A DNA stretch of 64,000 nucleotides from the NCBI GenBank assembly GCA_027563935.2, contig CM050451.1, forward strand, positions 29,651,565 to 29,715,564, in the 5' to 3' direction. Positions 59,243 to 64,000 of this stretch are shown here, in pieces (the stretch's first letter is position 1; each line of letters starts with the position of its first letter). Below the pieces are notes generated by a model. The model worked only from the letters and a program-made list of their open reading frames with translations, ran no database searches and was not told the origin of the DNA. Made by a program: the position numbers and the translations under genes. This stretch comes from Costus lasius (lineage: Eukaryota > Streptophyta > Magnoliopsida > Zingiberales > Costaceae).

Positions 59243-60327
59243 TCTTGGTGTATATGCCCTAGGACCTAGTTTTGGTCCATTATTGTACTACTTGACTTTG
59301 CTATTTGTATATATCATTCTAGCATTGTCATTATCAATGTTTGTCTACATCTGTGATTATGTACCTACATGATAATGTCCCTGGAGATAGATTGGATCTG
59401 TGCTCAAATGATCATCCCAGTCGATGTAGCAGAGTGGATATGGGACAACTCTGGTACTTGTGAGACTAGTATATGGGCTGGTTAGGCATGAGGTGCTAAC
59501 ATAGACATATGGGTATATCAGTGGTGGATATACTGGACCGACCCGCTGTGAGGCAATGACTTGGTGTCACGAGTTATCCTCACAAGTGATAGGAGATGCA
59601 TTGATCCCTTGACTTGAGGTCATTGAGCATTCTATATGGTTAGGGATATGCTTTGATACAACCTAACACCTCGCCATAGTTGGGAGGTAATAACGGTTGT
59701 CATTGAGCATGTCACGACCGATATGAGAAGGTCAATGGACAGACAGAAGATTTGCCCATTCCAGACTGAAAGTGTATGGCCATACTCAGGTGAGACCTGA
59801 TTTAGACATAACCATGAGATTGTATAAAAACAAGTGGTGACACACTTGTCCAATCGGATATTAGTTCGGCAAAGAGACTGTAATGCATCTATACCTGATT
59901 GCGATGATGGGGATGTCGATGTCGATATCCATTCTGATGACTTGGGTAGCAGCGATTCACTACTAGGTGCCACTCACTGCTTGTGGTGGCCTTAGGTCAG
60001 CACTGCCAATGTCAGAGGAACCTACAGGGTTGTACACCTTGATACTCGAGTTCTCGTATTGATCAAGAAGCCTTATGATCGAGTTATTGGATGACTCGGA
60101 TCTATTTGGGAGATTTCATCAGCGCCGATGAGATGGAAGAAACTTATTAGGGCCAACTTCCATTTTTGGCATATTGACCAAACTAACCATGGTTAACCTA
60201 GTTTAACCTTGAGTTAAATTGGATTAGATCCAATGGGTTGATTGACATGCATAATGGACCTTGGGCTAGACCTATTCTATAGTTGGGCTTATTAATAAGT
60301 TAAATCAGCTTAAGGAGAAGAATGTGT
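59243..60327 (+). repeat. 3' LTR of element C, truncated (first about 1085 bp)
   Basis: Begins TCTTGGTGTATATGCCCTAGGACC (TG end mutated to TC) and aligns with the D LTR read from 5973 down, for about 950 bp. It is cut at about 60327 by the LTR end of element I. Confidence 0.82.
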
Positions 60328-61880
60328 GATGTAGGGGAAAGTCACAAACATGCAAACGACGATTTTCGAAAGTAATTTTTTTGTAGTATCATAAACTAGA
60401 GAAAACCGATTTAACTAACGAGGTTGAAAATAGTGTTTTTGTATTTTTAAATAGAAAACCGAAAGCTAACTACTTGCAAGAAAGAAATGACAATAATTTT
60501 AAAGAGGACTCACAGTGCGGCCCTTGAGAATAGAAGGACCGTCCTTCCCGTTCTTCACCGGTCCTACTCTGATGGAAGGTGCAGGTTACACACAGGGCAT
60601 TCAGCAACCCCACACAGGCGTGGGTGAGTTATGAAGCAGAATTAAAATATAACAATACTTAAAGTCAAGAGGGAGGCTAATCCTCCAAGTTCTCTTGCTA
60701 ACAAAACAAGGGACTATCTAAAGAGGGGAGATCAAGAGAGTGGGATGCGCCAACTTCCTTGCGCCAAGTCCTACAAGACCAAGAAATGTGTAGTAAGATG
60801 TTCTTAAGAGGTGAAAAGAAAAGACACAAGAAGATGGAGCACTTAACATAGAGAGTCGCCTTGAGGGAGACCAAAGATGCATCCATGTTCTTTGCGCCAA
60901 CTCAAGCTCTTGTCCTCTTTGATGTTATGGCCTTGAAGATGGAGATGCTCTCGGCCTTGCTTTGATGAATGGAGGGCGAGGAGAAGAGAAGGGGAGGCTC
61001 GGCTCTTGAGGGAAGAAGGGGAAGATGGAGAGACTTGGGCGACACAAGCACCCAAAGGAGAAGAGGTGGGCGACACAAGCACCCAAGGCGACACAAGCAC
61101 CCTTTCTTTGGCTAGGAAACTAGTCAACAATATATTTCAACAATGCTTATGCACATGATGCGATGGGATACATTTATAGGCAGCCTAGGGATGAGGATAA
61201 GGTGAGGGCAAGGTGGTCATTGGCCCCTTGCGCCCCTTACATTCTTGGAGACAATTCGAAAATGAAGAAGGCATTAAGTGTGCTGATTCTTGTTGCCTTC
61301 TTTGGATGGCTGAATTGGCAAGTCTTGAATTCGAAATTGCTATCTTCCTTGGAAGATGTTGGCGCATATGAGATGGAGTTTGAATTTTGAAAACCTTCCT
61401 TGTTGTCTTGGGCGGCAATGAGGAGAAGGAAAGAAGCCTTCCCCTAATTGTGGATCTTGATGGTGCAACTCCTCTAATTGTGGATCTAGATGGGTGCCTC
61501 CTTGATTGGTGGATCTAGATGGCGCCTCCTTGAATTGTGGATCTAGATGAGGCACAATTGATTCCATGAGGTGGCCTCTCTTCAATTGGTAGGGAATGAT
61601 TGAAGTGGAGCTTGATGTTGAGTTGAGTTGGAAGTCTCCCTTTGTACTACTTTGAAGTGAACCTTCCAAAATGGGAGCTAACTTCTTGGAGTGTGTTGAG
61701 CTAGCTGATTTGTATCCCTTGAGCTGAGTATTAATGTATCCAAACTACATGCACTAACCTACCATGATATTACAATGCACAACCTACCAACAACATTTAT
61801 AAAAATAAACTACATGATAGACTTTGGGGTGGAACTAACCTATCATGCCATGCAATGCAAATAAGGAAAGTACTAAAAAG
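60328..61880 (-). repeat. Probable 3' LTR and 3' end of gypsy element I
   Basis: On the minus strand this follows the pol stop and ends CCCCTACATCA at 60328, a proper LTR end abutting the C LTR. No second LTR is in the window, so the inner boundary (near 61880) is a guess. It contains GGCGACACAAGCACCC three times (61038-61105) and four copies of a 28-30 bp repeat with GTGGATCTAGATG (61446-61560). Short ORFs in it are not conserved and not called. Confidence 0.5.
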
Positions 61881-61891
61881 GAAAGTGGACT

Positions 61892-63572
61892 CTAAGTGAA
61901 GCCATACCTGATGGGCTTCCTCCGAGCCCTAGTGGATCTTCTAAGAGCTGTGTTTGGCCCTCCATCATTTCTCCCCGGGTTGGAAAAATTCTCCTCAGGA
62001 GAATTATCCTTGAATCCTTGGAGCAAATCTGGAGCAGCCAGGGCTAGCTCTGCCTCGGGGAGCCAGGCCTCCTCACCATTAGAAAACTTTACGCGGTAAA
62101 ACAGTTGTACCTCGTCCGGGGTGAGTCGAGTCTGGTCCTCAAGGATATCCACTATCTCTGGATCAAAGGGGGCCTCTGGCTCTTTGAGTGAGACAGGCTC
62201 CTTGTAAGCTGTGAGATCCTCCACGTTAACTGTGGTGGGGATCCCCAAGTCTGGAGGCAGATCAAGCACGTAGGCGTTGTTGTTGATCTTGCCCACTATG
62301 GTGAAGGGTCCCAAACCCTTTGCATCCAGCTTGCGTCCGTGTCCTTGGATACGCTCCTCGCGGACTCGCGGAATCACCTGATCACCTACATTGAATAACC
62401 TTTCTCGGCGTTTCTTGTTAGCAGCTTCGCAATATGAAACAGTAGAGTCTAGAATTTTTCTAAGAATCTCATGGTGTAATTGCGAAATATTGAAAGCATA
62501 ATCACGAGCTGATAAAGAAGGTTTTAAATTTTTGGGTAAGGCAATCAGATCAATGGGTTTCTTAGGCTGATACCCTAAGTTAGCCTGAAAAGGGGAGAGA
62601 CCTGTAGTCCTATTTACAACGCTATTGTAGGAGAACTCGGCGGTGGGCAAAAGTTTGTCCCAAGTGCCGGGGTGTTCGCCTACAAGGCTCCAAGGATGTT
62701 CCCCAGTGATCGGTTGACCACCTCAGTCTGACCATCCGTTTGGGGATGATAGGCTGTAGAGAACTTTAGTTTGGTGCCTAGTAAGGTCCACAAGGTCTTC
62801 CAAAAGTAACTAACAAACCGGGTGTCCCTATCAGAAACTATGGTAAGGGGGGTACCATGTAGCCTAACAACCTCCTTAAAGAATAATTTGGCTATGTGAG
62901 AGGCATCAGAGGTTTTATAGCAGGGAATGAAATGGGCCATCTTAGTGAATCTATCTACTACTACAAAGATGGAGTCATGTTTGCTAGAGGTTCTGGGCAG
63001 CCCTAGGATGAAATCCATGCTTAAGTCTTGCCATGGAGCTTGAGGAATGGGTAGCGGGGTGTAAAGGCCAGCACTATGCTTATAGGTCTTAGTTATCTGG
63101 CATGTCCTACAGTGGCTAACCACCTTAGCAACATCCCTGTTGAGGTTCGGCCAATAAAACCTCTCCTCGACCAAGGTTTGGGTTTTATCCCGACCATGGT
63201 GACCTGCAGACCCTCCTCCGTGTAATTCCCAAATGAGGAATTCTCGGATTGAGGTCATAGGGACACAAAGTATAGGTCCAAGAAATAAGAACCCATCCCT
63301 AAGGGTGTACAATGGATGACTTAGGGGGTCAACACTAAGCTCAGCATGTATAGAAGCAAAGTCAGGACAATCAATATAAGCAGTTTTCATGTTGTCAAAA
63401 CCAGTAACTTGAACATGTAATTGTTGCATTAGTAAAGTAACCCTACTCAAAGCATCAGCTACTTTGTTTTCCTTTCCTGACTTGTGTTTTAAGACAAAGG
63501 TGTATTGCTGGATATACTCTACCCACTTGGCATGCCTAAAGTTCAGTTTCTTTTGAGCACTAAGGTAGGACA
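61892..63572 (-). pseudogene. Ty3/gypsy chromovirus-like RNase H-integrase-chromodomain remnant (element I)
   Basis: Starts inside the RNase H end (LNFRHAKWVEYIQQ, ENKVADALSR) because element J cuts it at 63572/63573. Next are the HHCC finger (HHGRDKTQTLV, CRTCQITK), integrase core (MDFILGLPR, VVDRFTKMAHF, SDRDTRFVS, HPQTDGQTEVVNRS) and, after a one-base frameshift near 62675, the integrase C-terminus (GLGPFTIVGKI, VNVEDLTAY) and a diverged chromodomain-like tail (YRVKFSNGEEAWLPEAELALAAP, residues about 165-190 of the second part). In chromoviruses this tail guides integration to chromatin. RT, gag and the other LTR are not in the window. Confidence 0.88.
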
Positions 63573-64000
63573 TGAAGGTTCCCCTAAGGGGGCGAAACCC
63601 TAAACATGCGTATATAATAAAACTTGCATGGGCGGAATCATAGGATTTCTAGGATCGCATGTATGAACATAGATTAACTTAAAGATTGGACACAAGGATC
63701 ATACCATTGCCATTTCTTGGATGGCGACTTGGAAGCAGAGAACGATGCGGCTCTCCTCCAAAGCGTGCGCACACAAGATGGGTGATCGCCTACTCCTTGT
63801 TGATCCTTGTGCTAGCAAGGCTCCAAGGTCTCCTGATCACGTGAAGGGAGAAGAGATGATCTCTTTTGCTTGGTCGAGTCCTCCTCTTGTCGTCAACCTT
63901 CACACACGAGAGAGTGAGTCGTCGTGAGCAAAAAAGGGGCGAGAGGCGAGGATAGGAGAGAGCTCTTCGAACGTGAGGCGTGGTCTCATTTTGAGATCAT
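63573..64000 (-). repeat. Family-1 copia LTR, 3'-terminal part (element J, cut by window edge)
   Basis: Plus strand begins TGAAGGTTCCCCTAAGGGGGCGAAACCC, the complement of a family-1 LTR end, and continues with the CTTGTGCTAGCAAGG block seen in F and G LTRs. It interrupts the RNase H codons of element I. Expected target duplicate GGACA (63568-63572); partner beyond the window. Confidence 0.8.

Larger units (their letters stand above)
38492..60327 (+). mobile_element. Ty1/copia element C (family 2) remnant, split by B
   Basis: Visible parts are integrase-to-RNase H (38492-40854), the last 40 codons (59102-59221), PPT and part of the 3' LTR (59243-60327). The 5' LTR, gag and protease are not in the window; E adjoins at 38491. 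Element B lies in the RNase H codons with target duplicate GTCAA, and element I truncates the 3' LTR. C is the oldest shell of the right-hand nest. Confidence 0.85.

Noticed and set aside
60698..61418. Cluster of short ORFs near the right end
   Set aside because: They lie in the probable LTR of gypsy element I and have repeat-driven, low-complexity translations.

Overview
The window is flowering-plant nuclear DNA made almost entirely of nested LTR retrotransposons; I see no host gene, rRNA or CRISPR array. Evidence for a plant: Ty1/copia polyproteins (gag, aspartic protease, integrase, YVDD reverse transcriptase, RNase H in that order), initiator-Met-tRNA primer sites (TGGTATCAGAGC), a Ty3/gypsy Athila-like element with its extra 3' ORF, and a chromovirus-like gypsy pol. 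The species cannot be told; long 1.7-1.95 kb LTRs and the polyprotein motifs suggest the Angela/Tork side of plant Copia (inference).

I label elements A-J and L. Family 1 (LTR begins TGTTGGGGTATGCCC, about 1.66-1.70 kb): L (1-320, minus, edge fragment), F (8252-28875, plus), G (19662-28750, minus, inside the 3' LTR of F), B (40855-59101, plus), A (48037-57168, plus, inside the RNase H region of B), J (63573-64000, minus, edge fragment). Family 2 (LTR begins near TGTTGGTGTATATGCCC or TGTTAGTGTTATGCCC): D (321-5973, minus), E (32187-38491, minus), C (38492-40854, 59102-60327, plus). Gypsy elements: H, Athila-like, split by F (5974-8251 and 28881-about 31685), and I, chromovirus-like (60328-63572, minus).

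Nesting order follows from target-site duplications that close exactly: A in B (CTTCT), B in C (GTCAA), G in F (CAATG), F in H (AGAGA). LTR divergence counted by eye agrees with it: G about 0.2%, A about 0.3%, B about 0.4%, F about 1%. A is the only element with two complete LTRs, PBS, PPT and one uninterrupted 1293-residue gag-pol ORF. G is spoiled by one nonsense codon, B by the insertion of A and a lost zinc-knuckle cysteine, and F, C, D, E, H, I are pseudogenes.

The most interesting signal is in the long non-coding leaders of the copia elements. They hold short hairpins whose loops are constant (CCTC in families D/E, CTGCGN and GTTCGAC in family 1) while the stems differ by compensatory changes, between elements and between hairpins of one leader. 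This looks like a conserved structured RNA, perhaps for packaging, dimerisation or translation. Other points: a pyrimidine-rich TAG acceptor-like site just before every gag ATG, a 6.58 kb tandem duplication scar at 31686-32186, and a 2.5 kb foreign insert in the leader of F carrying a candidate tRNA-derived SINE.
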